NCBI GenBank assembly: GCA_014155875.1
Contig: JACEFZ010005567.1
Coordinates: 1-64,000 of the forward strand
DNA from: Cepaea nemoralis
Lineage: Eukaryota; Mollusca; Gastropoda; Stylommatophora; Helicidae
DNA: 64,000 nucleotides
Reading direction: 5' to 3'
The translations under genes and the position numbers were made by a program. Below the pieces are notes generated by a model. The model searched no databases. It was not told the origin of the DNA and saw only the letters and a list, made by a program, of their open reading frames with translations. Below are positions 11,283 to 22,469 of this stretch, in pieces (the stretch's first letter is position 1; every line of letters starts with the position of its first letter).

Positions 11283-11873
11283 CACGGTTCCAACTTCACA
11301 GCAACGGATCGTCCCCATTATGCTCCGTTCCTGTGCCAGTGAATATCACATAAAACGCTCCCCACTGCGAAAAGTGGAAAAGACAGGAGTCTCGACAAAC
11401 AACAGCCCGCACAGATACACTGTGCATAATGCCGCCGCCAGAATGTCAACACAATAGTCCCCCACGAAACATCCAGTTTATCTCTGATGGAATCGGCAGT
11501 CATTTTCCCATCTGGATGTTTCCTAGATGTTCACCCACACAGTCCACAAAAATGCAGTTCATTGTCGATGGCAGTGGCAGTCAACCAGAAGCCCAGCAGC
11601 CACGCATTTCTGCATAAGGCAAAAACCGGTCAACTCTGGGACATAGCCAGCTGCCATCGCTCCGAACATGCAGTCATGTTCCAAAGAAAACCTCAGGCAG
11701 ATTCAAAAGCATTTCACACGAAACTCACAGCTCACAGTGTCGCGCCACGCACTCACTCAGTAGCAGGTCGACGGAACCATCAAGCCTCCTTAGTCGCCTC
11801 TTACGACATGCGTGGTAGGCTACAGTGTTGCTATTCTTTGCTTCCCTTATGGGCCCCGGCAACACACGGGAGA
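11242..11873 (-). mobile_element. Retroposon with (CTAA)n tail inserted in the splice-site array
   Basis: An insertion of about 630 bp interrupts the splice-site-like array and is flanked by an apparent 8-bp duplication ATTTTAAT. On the - strand it starts near CTCCCGTGTGTTGCC, contains GCATGTCGTAAGAGGCGACT and ends in about ten CTAA units, a simple-repeat 3' tail typical of LINE-mobilised retroposons. No significant coding capacity. The family was not identified with certainty. Confidence 0.55.
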
Positions 11874-11923
11874 TTTTAATTTTTGTTTCACAGAAGTTTC
11901 TTACTCTAATGTTTGTTCCACAG

Positions 11924-13008
11924 AAAATTCCCATATCATATTCAAGCTCACACAAGCTATAGAAGAGGACTCTCTACCAAAAATGACTGCACTGATTGAA
12001 GAGCAACATGTGGGTATCAATTCTACACTCTCATTTGGTGTCTGCATTCTTCTCAAGGCTATCAGAAGCCGCTCAAAAAGGATTGTAGAATATCTCATTG
12101 ACAAAGGAGCAGATCCGGAATCATCCATACGTGATATGATGAAGAGGCCAGATGGTTTAGAAGTTGAGTATAGTAACTGCAAGCGTTATGACCAGTGGAA
12201 CACTGATATTCTGAAGAAGCTGCTGCCAAGAATGGGAGACAGACTTCATAAGGTTGTCGATACTGAAGGCAGAACTCTTCTTCATTTAGCGTGTTTCTTC
12301 CCCGACCTTTTGTTCTTTGAGTACCTGCTTCGGTTTGGGCTAGATCCAAATGTTAAAGACAACAAAGGATGTAGTGTACTGAGCTTACTTATCTCGCATC
12401 AAGATACGAAGGCCGCATTTGAAATGGCTCAGCTTGTTCTGAGCCTACCAAATACCGAGGTGGATATTCGAAACCATGCTGGTTTCACGCCTCTTTATCA
12501 AAGTTTCTTTATGAACCGTCTTGAGTTCTTCTACCTGCTTCTACATAAAGGTGCTGACCCATATATGAGGACTCACAACGGAAGCACACTTATGCACTGT
12601 CCATTTCTTCATTGCCATAAATACGTGATTCTATATGACCTCGGCCTTGATGTGAATGCAAAAACTAACTCTGGACGTCGGCCGCTACAAAATAAGGCGG
12701 AATTAAGTTTTGATTTTTTTGTTTTAATCCTTTTGGGGCGGGAAGTTTTGGAGGATGAATATTCAAAGATGGAAAAGAACTTTGAGCCTAGAATCGTGAA
12801 GAAGATTAGGGAAAAGGTCGAGAGAGGTGAATTTGCAGTTAATCGCCTGCAAGCCATGTGTCGACGAAAGATACGGCATGTGTTATTTCAGAAAGACCAT
12901 GCATACGTCACTGAAAACATATGGCTGCTTCCCCTTCCAAAGCCGCTTCGATTGTATTTGGACATAATATTGTATGCTCATCATTTGTTAGAAGCACTGG
13001 GATGTTAA
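11924..13008 (+). CDS. Ankyrin repeat and SOCS box (ASB-like) protein, terminal exon
   Basis: The exon encodes about 360 residues from ENSHIIFKLTQAIEED to the TAA stop. Ankyrin-type helices are visible through the first 270 residues, including IVEYLIDKGADPE, GRTLLHLACFF...LLRFGLDPN, GFTPLYQ...LLLHKGADPY and YDLGLDVNAKTNSGRRPL. The C-terminus holds a SOCS box: LQAMCRRKIRHVL matches the elongin-B/C (BC) box, and LPLPKPLRLYL matches the LPxP Cul5 box. Known ASB proteins act as substrate receptors of ECS (elongin-cullin-SOCS) ubiquitin ligases; substrate recognition here would be through the ankyrins. The acceptor is TTTGTTCCACAG at 11912-11923; the frame runs open further upstream through the splice-site repeats, so an acceptor at 11893 is also possible. 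The gene is 5'-incomplete unless the exon at 4475 supplies the start. The ORF itself is intact. Confidence 0.85.
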
Positions 13009-13081
13009 CGTATTTTGTATTTATAACAGTTTTACAGCGAGTGCTGTGGTATTATTTGATACATTTTACAGAGATCAGTGA

Positions 13082-13436
13082 AATAAATTTAGTAACAGTT
13101 TTACAACAAGTGGTTTATTTGACAAATTTGTACAGAGATTGGTTGTTAAATAAATTTAGTAAGTGTTAACATTGTCCCACTAAGTATACCTGATTTGTGG
13201 TGAATGAAGTGGTTCAATAACACTAAGTATACCTGATTTGTGGTGAATGAAGTGGTTCAATAACACTAAGTAAACCTGATTTGTGGTGAATGAAGTGGTT
13301 CAATAACACTAAGTATACCTGATTTGTGGTGAATGAAGTGGTTCAATAACACTAAGTATACCTGATTTGTGGTGAATGAAGTGGTTCAATAACACTAAGT
13401 AAACCTGATTTGTGGTGAATGAAGTGGTTCAATAAA
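13082..13436 (+). promoter_or_regulatory. Candidate poly(A) signals of the ASB-like gene
   Basis: AATAAA hexamers occur at 13082-13087, 13149-13154 and 13431-13436, all downstream of the stop codon. The last is at the distal edge of the 43-bp array. Which is used cannot be told from sequence. Confidence 0.5.
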
Positions 13437-13437
13437 T
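13179..13437. repeat. 43-bp tandem repeat, 6 copies, 3' of the ASB gene
   Basis: Six almost perfect 43-bp units beginning CACTAAGTATACCTGATTTG and ending GAAGTGGTTCAATAA. Units differ mainly at GTATACC or GTAAACC. More decayed relatives (GAGTGGTTAGGTAA and similar) continue to about 13920. Probably in the 3' UTR or just beyond. Confidence 0.92.
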
Positions 13438-13904
13438 TTGTGCACTGAGCTGCTACGTTTATTTAATAATAATTTAACAGGCAGGAAAGTATATTCAATA
13501 ACCTTTTAACCGCAGTAATGCATATATTTTGAAAATCTAACTTGGTAATGTTTTTGCGACATGAAAGAATGTTAGTAACAATGTAGCAATAGAAAAATAT
13601 ATTTAGTAACATTTATGTGGTAAGTGGTTAGGTAAAATGGATACGAGAGAGAGATCATGTCGTTTGGGCACCACATGTTTCTCTGAAGCTCTGCCCAGGC
13701 ATTGTGATGGAATATTGGCCACATTCCAACTCACATACTTTGGTCTGTCAAGACTGCAAGGTGCCAACAGGTTAGGTAAAATGGATACTACTTCTGTGGA
13801 GAGTGGTTAAGTAACTTCTATAATATTTGTACAGTGGCCCATTAGGTAACTCGTTAAGCATATCTACGCTAACTGATTAGAAAAACTGTGAAGCATTTTT
13901 ACAG

Positions 13905-15460
13905 CGAGTGGTTAGGTAAATTGGGAATGCAAGAATTCTTTTTTTCTAACTTCCAGTGACAAGGACTTATTGCACAAAATGTTCTTAATTTGATAGAATG
14001 CAATATTTGCTTGTCCTATTCTGTTCTTTATCTCTCTGATGCATCTTGCGTCTGATCTTATCCATGTGCCTTGATATTTAAATTTCTTCCCTTGCCCTGC
14101 AATAACATTTACTTTAATTGCACATTTAGGCACAATCTGTTTCTTTAATATCACCATGACTTCTGTCTTTCAACAAAGACCCATATTTTTTTTTCACTTT
14201 CTACAACCACTGTATCCCTATTCCTTGTAGATCCTTCTGACTTGTTGCTAAGAAGACGGTGTCATCAGCATAATGTCAGTTATTTATATTATGTCCACCA
14301 ACTAGAATCCCTGGCATAATCAAGAGACATTAAACAACCTTGACAGACGCCCTTCTTTATATACTGAAATGTTTCTTCTTATGGCTGCTGCTTGCTGCCA
14401 ATATATGTTCTTTATTATTTGCAAATCTTTTGCTGTTAGTATTTAGTTGCTCTAGTAGTTTCATGACTTCCTCATGTTTCACATTGCCAAATACTTTTGT
14501 GTAGTCTATGAAGTACAAGTACATTTCTGTTTTTACTTCTATAGCTCTTTGTAATAGTATCCTGAAAATATATATAGCATTATTTGTGCCCTTTCCCTCT
14601 ACACATTCACAATGCTAATAACTAATTTCTGGTTTGATCTTGTTTCTTATTTTTTTCATAATTATTCTGAGTCATGTGACACATAAGACTTATTGTGCGA
14701 AGCTCTTCGCATTTTAAAGCACCTGGTTTCTTTGGCAGAGCTATAAAGATGGATTTTAATAGGTCACTAGGAATGTACCCACTAGTGTAGATGGCAGTTA
14801 GAAATTGTATCAATATTTTGATTCCAAAATCACCTTGAGCCTCAACTTCCTCCAATGTAATTTTGTCTGGACCAGGTGCCTTTCCTTTCTTAGTGCGATG
14901 TAGTGCATCTTCTACTTCCGCTGCAAGTATTTGTGAACCCTCACCATTGTTTTGAATATTTACATCTGGTCTTCTATCATCATACAGCTCTTCCAGACAT
15001 TCCATCCATCTATTGACTATATCATCTTGTCCCATCAATATTGCACTGTTCCTCAATTGAAAACATCCAGTGGTAGTTTGTGTTTTCCTACCTGTTTTCC
15101 TACCTGTTTGTGCATTTATTTGTTGATACATGGAATTGAGTCTTTTTCCATAGTTTGTCCTAATTTCCATACATGGTCCAGCCATACTTCTTTAGCCACT
15201 TTGCATTTATTTACTATTTCTTTATGCATTCTATTATATTCTTCTATATCTTGCTGTTTCTTTCTTCTTTCGTCCAATCGTCTGCAAAATTTCATCTGTC
15301 ATCCATTTCTATTTTTAAATTCTATGTTTAGGTGGAATTATTTCTTTTGATGTCCGTTTGATTGATTCCCGCATATTGTCCCATTTTTCATCAGTTGTCA
15401 GGGCTACAAATTGTGATGCTCCTAACACATCCCATAACCACAGCATCTTCCTGCTACAGG
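13905..15460 (-). mobile_element. LINE fragment with RT domain
   Basis: The - strand encodes a decayed non-LTR reverse transcriptase. In 5' to 3' order: linker WDNMRESIKRTSKEIIPPKHRI (about 15420-15350), then KGKAPGPDKITLEEVEAQGD and LLKSIFIALPKKPGALKCEE (15185-14622), the catalytic YADD box (about 14258-14275), and a C-terminal FKYQGTWIRSDARC segment (14157-13912). Frame breaks separate the blocks, so it is a pseudogene. Its upstream end abuts a + strand LINE fragment across a GTT-rich stretch. Confidence 0.8.
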
Positions 15461-15534
15461 ACTTGTTTTGTTGTTGTTGTTTGTTGTTGTTGTTGTTGTT
15501 TTTTAATGCTGTTATTGCACAGTGAGCAATAGAG

Positions 15535-15895
15535 CTAGAATTGAATTGCAAGAAAACACAGATTATGGTTGTCTCCAAGAAGAAAGAAATACCACAATGT
15601 AACACCAAAGAATATGGGAAATTCTTACAAATGTGAATCATTACAACTGCCCTGAAACTATCGTAACAACTGATGGAAGATGCTTTTTAGAGATGAGAAT
15701 AAGAATTGCCATGGCAAAGGGTGCTTTTTGCAAGATGGAAAACATATTCATCAATAAAACAATAAACTGTCAGTTACAGTGAGAGAAAGTGAGATGTAGC
15801 ATAGAACTTATCCTGCTGTATGAATGTGAAACATGGACAATTAGCAGACAAACTTGGAAACATCTGATGGCAGTGGACATGTTTTTCTCTAATTC
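15535..15895 (+). mobile_element. LINE RT C-terminal fragment
   Basis: The + strand translation, with shifts, gives KTQIMVVSKKKEIPQ, then RIRIAMAKGAFCKMENIF and LLYECETWTISRQTWKHL. This is the thumb-proximal region of LINE RTs (KTKxMxxS...AFxxxxxxL...LYxCETWT). It lies head to head with the fragment at 13905-15460. Confidence 0.7.
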
Positions 15896-16419
15896 AGAAT
15901 CAGCTAGGAATTCACTTTAATTGTTGTACATTTACACCATTTATTTATTTTAAAATATATTGTTCACTTGATGCTTGCCTGCCAGACAGTGGTTTGGGTT
16001 CAAACTCCAGCTGTGGCAGGATTATGTTTTTCGACAAGCCTCATAAAGTTGTGTACCAGACAGTTTTCTGAGAAATGTCAATGTAGGAAAGGGGAAGAGG
16101 AAGGGGACCATCCACCTCAACTAACTAGAATATGTGAAGGTCTACCACTTGACACCCCAGTGGCAGTACCTACCATGTGACTACCTTTCTTTCACTTGAC
16201 CCTGATCACATGTGTTTGATGTTATACTTCTGTGCCATATTACTGTGACAAGTTTGTAATCAAAATACTGTTATTTTATATACATTTATAATAATTTGAT
16301 AAAGTGTTACATTGAACCTCAAACCTAACCTTTACCTGTCTGGTCTGTCGTCTGATACAAAGTGAACATTACACAGTGTGGAATATGTTGTGTTTTTTCT
16401 TGTCATATTTTGTTGCAGA

Positions 16420-16720
16420 AAAGTTATTAGAATATTGTGGACAAGAAGAAGAGAAATACTGAAATTCTATAAGACTGAACATTAAAAAAACGTGTCACAT
16501 ACATAGTATCATGTCTCAGAAACTAAAATACTTTGGCCATATTAAACATCACGGTGGGGAATTGCGACGTAAGGCATGGCCACTGAAAGAAGGAGCAGGG
16601 GTCGACCATTACGAAGATGGACACAGGACTCTGCACCATCTTGAGCTTGATGGTTGTCAGAAGCTGCTCATTAGAGGAGTTTTGCTAACTTCAGTTTGTT
16701 AGCTAGTAGTAGTGTTTGTC
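16420..16720 (+). mobile_element. LINE RT C-terminal fragment
   Basis: Encodes MSQKLKYFGHIKHHGGELRR and, after a frame change, an RGRPRxxW-like stretch (AGGGGTCGACCATTACGAAG). Related decayed tandem pieces lie at 22245-22465. 5'-truncated. Confidence 0.6.
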
Positions 16721-16734
16721 CATCAAGAATGATG

Positions 16735-17260
16735 ATGACCATTCATTTCATCCAGTGGGGTTGAAAGTATGCCGCCTTGAGTTCTAAGATGGCTGATAAG
16801 GCCTATTTTGGCTTAAAATGTTCTTTGACAATGTGGACAAAGAATGCTTGACGTTTCTGGAGAAGGATTTCCTGCAGTGGTTTTTCTGTCCTGCCTTTTC
16901 TTCACAGCTCTTGCAGTCCTGGTTGCCTCACACGTGACTGCACCCTTGCGTAATGATGCACACCACGAATTTCAGTCTCTGGCTGCAGTTTCCCAGGTGT
17001 CTTGACTTGATGAATTCCAAAAGCATTCAGTGAGATTTTCAGTGTCTTTAAAGCGTTTCCTCTGGCCACCTTGGGAGCGTTTACCACAATACAGTTCGCT
17101 GTAAAAAATTCGTTTAAGGAGCCTGTGATCTGGCATGCGAGTCAAGTGACCAGCCCAGTGAATCTGATTCTTCATTAGTAGAGGTGTGGATTCTGGGCAT
17201 GGACGCTCTTTCTAGGACTTCAATGTCGGGATCTTGTCTTGCCATTTAATCTTCAGTAGC
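16735..17260 (-). mobile_element. LINE 3' end with zinc-finger-like C-terminus
   Basis: On the - strand: IHWAGHLTRMPDHRLLKRIF, then ELYCGKRSQGGQRKRFKDT and, past a frame break, a CPHCQRTF...IGLISHL zinc-finger-like end. The GHLxRMPDxRLxKxIFxxEL...GKRxxGGQxxRxKD string is characteristic of one widespread animal LINE group. The 3' end at about 16725 carries a GATGATGA-type tail on the + strand. Confidence 0.75.
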
Positions 17261-17589
17261 TTCCTAAGGCAGACTGTATGGAAGTGGTTTAATTTCCTAG
17301 CGTAGTTTGTTAGCTAATTGAGTTACCACTCACACTGCCGCTATAGTTGGTGCGGGTTCACTTCCCCGACGCTCCCAATCCAAGCAAGAAAACTCTGGAC
17401 AAATGTCTCTTTTATGCTGAATAGAGATCAAGTTCCTGGATACATAAGCACACAGCTGGAAATGGCTCGTAAAAGGTAGAAGTACAGAGTGACACCACCC
17501 CCCCCCCCCCCCCCCCCCAAAAAAAAACAAAAAAACAAAAAAAACAAAAACAAACTTAACCAACAAATATTTGAATAAAACTTACCAGA

Positions 17590-18560
17590 ACTAAAGCAAA
17601 AACTGATTGGATCAGAGAGCTGCTTTTTGCAGATGATGCTGCAATTACGACCCACTCTGAGAAAGAATTACGTCTACTATCTACATTCTCCAATGCTTGT
17701 TCTGAATTTGGTTTAACAATTAGCAAAAAGAAGACAGATTATGTCACGAGGTGCACATGGGTTACCATCAATCTTTACTGACGACGCCGAACTGGAGATA
17801 GTAGATCATTTTACATATCTAGGATCAGAGGTAAATAGCAAATTATCCCTAAATCAGGAAATCAACATCAAGATTGGTAAGGCAGCAACAACAATGAACA
17901 TGTTAGCAAAAAGAGCCTGGGAGAACAGGAAGCTTACTGCCAAAACAAAAGTCCTTGTCTATCAAGCCTGTGTCCTTAGTACTCTTCTTTATGGCACTGA
18001 AGCCTGGTCAACTTACTCACACAAAGAGAAACATTTAAACAGCTTTCATATGCTGTGTCTGCGAAGAATACTTGGTATTAAGTGGCAAGACAAAATCACA
18101 AATACTGAAGTATTGGAAATATTAGGTTGTGTGACAGTTTATTCCATGTTCAGTCTTCGTAGACTTAGATGGATAGGACATCTTAGGAGGATGGATGATG
18201 GTTGAATACCAAAGGACATCTTTTTTGGTGAATTACAGTTGGGTAAGAGATCTCAGGGTCGGCCTCTACTACGATACAAAGATGTGTGTAGGCGGGACAT
18301 GATTGATACAGGCATTAATAATGCACATTGGGAGCAAGTCGCCGCTGAACGTCTTTCATGGAGGGCATGTATCAGAAATGGAATAAAGATAAAGGATAAA
18401 ATTATTGCAGATAAGTCACACACCGAGTGTAAGAGACGTAAGATAGTGCATGATGGTGGAAATGACCATGTGTTCACATGCATCCACCGTGGACGAACAT
18501 TTACAGCGCGAAATGGCCGTATCAGTCACATTTGCTACTGCCATGGGTAGTAATTATGCC
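17590..18560 (+). mobile_element. LINE family-2 RT C-terminal half
   Basis: A frame from about 17610 includes FADDAA (RT catalytic box), then FTYLGSEVNSKLSLNQEINI, VYQACVLSTLLYGTEAWST, MLCLRRILGIKWQDKITNTE and RRLRWIGHLRRMDDG. A stop at 18203 precedes a continuing frame (GKRSQGRPLLRYKDVCRRDM...) that ends at the zinc-finger-like CIHRGRTFTARNGRISH. A second, more decayed copy is at 62260-62690. 5'-truncated just upstream of a poly-C/poly-A stretch. Confidence 0.85.
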
Positions 18561-18614
18561 TGTTTGAAGCACAATGTAACAAACTATCATCTGTCAATAT
18601 GTGTGATTGTATCG

Positions 18615-19108
18615 AGATAAACAGTGGTTCCACCAAGACGGGACCACCCCACACACATCAAATAACTCTATCCTGGCTGAGAAAGTGATTTTAGGGGAGA
18701 CTGATCAGCATGAAGTGTGACTTTGAGTTGGCACCGTATTCTCCTGATGTGAACCCCTTAGATTTGTATCTATGGGGCTATCTCAAGGATAATGTGTACC
18801 AGAACAACCCTCAAATGATTGGTGAACAGAAGGCAGTAATCTCAGCAAAGAAGAATGCAGTCAAATAAATGACAATTTAGTGCAACGTATGCAAGTGCGC
18901 ATCCAATGCTGCGGGGGATATTTGGAGCATATTTTGGAAAGAAGATAACTTTTATGCAAAGCGACCAAGGTAACTAAAACTTTTGGAAATGATTGTAAAC
19001 AGATTGAAGTTTACGATAAACAAATTTCAATAAATTTTCTTGAACTTTGTAGGATTTAATAAATTTGTTATGCGTTCTGTTTTTTTTTTTTGGGGGGGTC
19101 ACCCTGTA
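18615..19108 (+). mobile_element. Tc1/mariner-superfamily transposase remnant
   Basis: A decayed + strand frame contains DGTTPHTSNN (the DxAPxH catalytic region of DDE transposases), then LAPYSPDVNPLDLYLWGYLK DN-like sequence with YQNNPQ and a GGYLEHI end. These match the C-terminal half of IS630/Tc1/mariner transposases. The right end GGGGTCACCCTGTA matches the TACAGGGTGACC-type terminus of such elements. Stops and frame changes make it dead; no left terminus was found. Confidence 0.7.
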
Positions 19109-20087
19109 GCTGGTCTTGGTAAACCCCAAGGAGTGGGAAGGAGGAGATAGATGCCTAGGTTTACATCTCTTAATTGACTACTAGGCAGGGCAGGTTTTCT
19201 CCCTGACAATCTCCCCTCCATGGTTAATATAACGAGTCCCCCCACCAAGTATTGTAACAGGTACACAATTACGTACACTAGGACATATTAAGATAGAACT
19301 ATGAGTTAAATGAACTATCACTGTGTTTATAAACTTTATTTTCTATCAAGATAATCAAAACATGATTGTTATATGATGTTAATGAACTGGTGATTTCGAG
19401 ACATAAGACATTCACATATACTATGTAATGATCTGCAATGATAGTCGTATGAAATGATGTAAACAATAATATGATTTTACATCAACATATCCGATAAAAT
19501 ACGTAACTGAAACTGTTATTTTGGTAACAGGAATACAGGTCTCAGAATGAGATTTCAGCTGAGACAGTGTTCTTTGTGAATGCAAGTTTTCCTCATTGTC
19601 ACTGAACAGAATCATGTAACCTGACGCTCTGTTTGAGAGTTAGAAATAATAGACGATCAAGAATGTATAGTTTCTAAGATCTACACACAAATAATGCTAT
19701 CTATACATATATCAACGTACACATATACATAGTGATAATGTCTGACAGTGTCTTTCTTCCAGGTTTACTGCTCCTCGCTCTACTCTTCTCTATCTCTCTC
19801 ACCATGTCGAGTCGGAAGGACTTTTCCGCAGTCAAACTGGCCCCGTCGTTACAATTGCCGTCTTCACCTTATCGGTCACATCGTTAGGAATGGAGTGTCT
19901 CAAGTCCACGTCTCTCATTCAGACACGAGGTTTCTTTGCAGCTGCCCCTTCACCATAGTTGGTTCAGCAGATTAAGTGTTCAATGGTGTTAATATAAGAG
20001 TGCATGACCTTCGGGCTTACATGACGGTGATCAGTCTCTGCATCAGCCTCATGTGAGTTACGATGAACTCACGTTTATCTCACACTT
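19109..20087. other. Intergenic, nothing recognised
   Basis: Short frames only. A pyrimidine-rich stretch ending TTCTTCCAG at 19752-19761 looks like an acceptor, but no convincing exon follows. Confidence 0.4.
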
Positions 20088-20090
20088 GTA

Positions 20091-20242
20091 AAGGCTACAC
20101 ACATAATATACCCATCACATAGTTTGTGCAATGTACACACCCCATCACATAGTTTGTGCAATGTACACACCCCATCACATAGTTTGTGCAATGTACACAC
20201 CCCATCACATAGTTTGTGTAATGTATACACCCCATCACCATT
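20091..20242. repeat. 30-bp tandem repeat, about 5 copies
   Basis: Near-perfect 30-bp units CCCATCACATAGTTTGTGCA followed by ATGTACACAC. Confidence 0.92.
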
Positions 20243-20304
20243 GCCTCAAACACAACCACAATAATATTCTATAACATACACCATGGGTAACACATTAATC
20301 TGAA

Positions 20305-20540
20305 GCATAGGGAGGCTCCGTGGCGAAGTGTCAAGCCATCTGACTCGGAATCTGAAGGTTGTGGGTTCGATTCCAGGCCTTGTCCTTCTGTTCACGAGTG
20401 CATTTTTTAGACATGGGGTCGTAGCTGTAGCTACGGAGTTTGTCCTTTGCGCGAGGCTTTCAGCAGTCTGTGCTGCGGAAAGAGACTGAGCCATATGGGA
20501 TAACGCCCGTGCAGTGATGTCGGCCCTGTCGACTTTTAAG
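20305..20540 (+). mobile_element. tRNA-derived SINE
   Basis: The tRNA-like head has A-box-like CCGTGGCGAAGTGTCAAGCC and a canonical B box GGTTCGATTCC. A body of about 160 bases with no tRNA similarity follows. The head resembles that of SINE family B. Confidence 0.65.
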
Positions 20541-21224
20541 CAACGTTTTTAATACCACAACAATAATCAATATGCATGAAGAAAGCTAATCATAGTAGCA
20601 CACCAAACATCCCTGGTGTGTTATAACTAATTTAGTCATCATATACATTCTTTGTATCAATATTGTAATAAAAATATGCATAGAAACGAGTCCTATCATA
20701 GCATAATATTCCCTCTTGTGTGGTAAGAATAAAAGAAATACGGTAATTGAACTATATATAACAAAATGATAGAATAATAGTTCTCATTGAAGTGACATAC
20801 ATCGGACAGACGAAATTAAAGTCCAAAGATGTTGAGACTGTCGTTACTTAGTTGAATAGTTACTAGGAAATAAAATCCAGGAAATTCTTAACAGCATGAG
20901 AATCAAGACTTATCGGCAAATACATATAAAATCGCTGTTACCTGATTCTTCCAGAAGACAATCTAATGGAGAATTCGCAAACACAAGTATATATACCCAG
21001 GTCTGATTATAGTACATGCCTGTTGGCCGGCCTTTCGACTTCTACTCTGCATTTAGCACATAAGTGTTAGGGCAGATGGTTTCCTGGACCAGGCGTTGTG
21101 AGTTCACACATTAGTCGGGTTGAAAGATTTCCCCTCAGTCTCTAATTCCGCAGCAACATGTCAGTAGATAAGTTTCAGCATTTTGTTTGATGTCCAAAAC
21201 CTCTAGAGTTATTACACCTTATAG
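20541..21224. other. Intergenic, nothing recognised
   Basis: AT-rich, no sustained open frame, no repeat structure noticed. Confidence 0.5.
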
Positions 21225-22020
21225 CAGTGGTTCCCAAGCTTTTCAAGCAGAAGGCCATATCTACTATTTTCGGTAGTTAAGCTGGCCACAACATTATAAA
21301 ATTATAAAAGTCATGCAATATCATTTTTATCTTTACATTTTGACAACGAGCCAACAGAAGAATGACTTCGTACGAAGCAACAACAGAACTCTTGGTCTGT
21401 TCGTTAGCCTAGGTGAAAAATTACTGCTACCTGGTCAGAGAACTTTCTTTTTTTAGCTATGAAATCTTTTCTTACCTCCGAACTTATCGGATAGTGAGCA
21501 TTTATGTCTGAATGTGTGGTTGTAAAGTGTTGTTCCAGATAAAAAAAAATTTTTTTTTTGTAAGAGAAACACAAAATCCGCAGATAAAGCAAACTGGTTT
21601 ACCACTGTGGCTAGGCATAAACATAAATTTCTGAGTCAAATCTTCGTTGAATTCACGACAAGCAACGTCTTCACATTTTCGCTTTTTACGATTGTTTGAT
21701 TTTAGATTTTCCACACTCATATTTATAGGCTTTAGTGGAAAATTTGCATTTGAAAAATAATAATAATTTCAACACAATACTACTGACTCTGCTAAACAGT
21801 TGTAACAGACGACAACATTGCGCCTTGCGCACTCTGATTGGTCGACAATGCTGGGATATGGAAACTTCATAACGTTTCGTTGCGAAACGCTGACGGGGCG
21901 CTCCGAGTGCATTTTTGAAATTATTAAAATATATTATAATAAATAACGTGGCCTCGCGTGTCAGTTTCTGACAGCTGGCGGGCCACAAGTGGCCCGCGGG
22001 CCGTGGTTTGGGAACCTCTG
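21225..22020 (-). mobile_element. hAT element with 8-bp target duplication
   Basis: Terminal inverted repeats CAGTGGTTCCCAA and TTGGGAACCTCTG (reverse complement CAGAGGTTCCCAA) bound a 796-bp element flanked by a perfect 8-bp duplication, CCTTATAG, at 21217-21224 and 22021-22028. The - strand (21720-21404) encodes a remnant of the N-terminus of a hAT-type transposase: FNEDLTQKFMF, a BED-like CFICGFCVSL, and NTLQPHIQT / HFTTTHSD around a short poly-T interruption. The catalytic domain is deleted, so the copy is non-autonomous. Confidence 0.9.
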
Positions 22021-22244
22021 CCTTATAGCATCTTTTGCTAGTGGACGGGCGGCCTCGTGTGGCGTAAAATTGAGATTTTACTATCGTACAAACCAGCCTG
22101 TCTACTTGCGCAATTTAGCGTCATAGTTGTTTAGACGCTGAGCAGGGTGTGGAGTTTTATTTTTCTACCTTCCCATTCTTCCTTCTTGTTATCTTTGTTG
22201 TAGAATAAGAGATTCATTCTGATGTTATCCGAAGCATTCCGTCA

Positions 22245-22465
22245 CAATGGTGCATGAGCCAGGGGTCGGCCAGCACGGAGATGGACATAGGATACTGTAG
22301 ACACCTTGGGCTTGATGGTGCATCAGACAGGAGTTGACCAGCAGGAAGATGGACACAGCAGATATATTAGGCTTGATGGTGTATGAGACGGGTGAACCAG
22401 CACATAGATGAACACAGGACACTGCAGACATCTTGGGCTTGCTGGTGCATCAGGCATTGTTTGTC
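22245..22465 (+). repeat. About 70-bp degenerate repeat, 3 copies, LINE-derived
   Basis: Three related segments each contain CTTGATGGTG...CAGACAGG..GACCAGCA..AAGATGGACACA. The same segment occurs singly at 16590-16655 within a LINE fragment, suggesting local triplication of a LINE 3' region. Confidence 0.6.
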
Positions 22466-22469
22466 TCAT

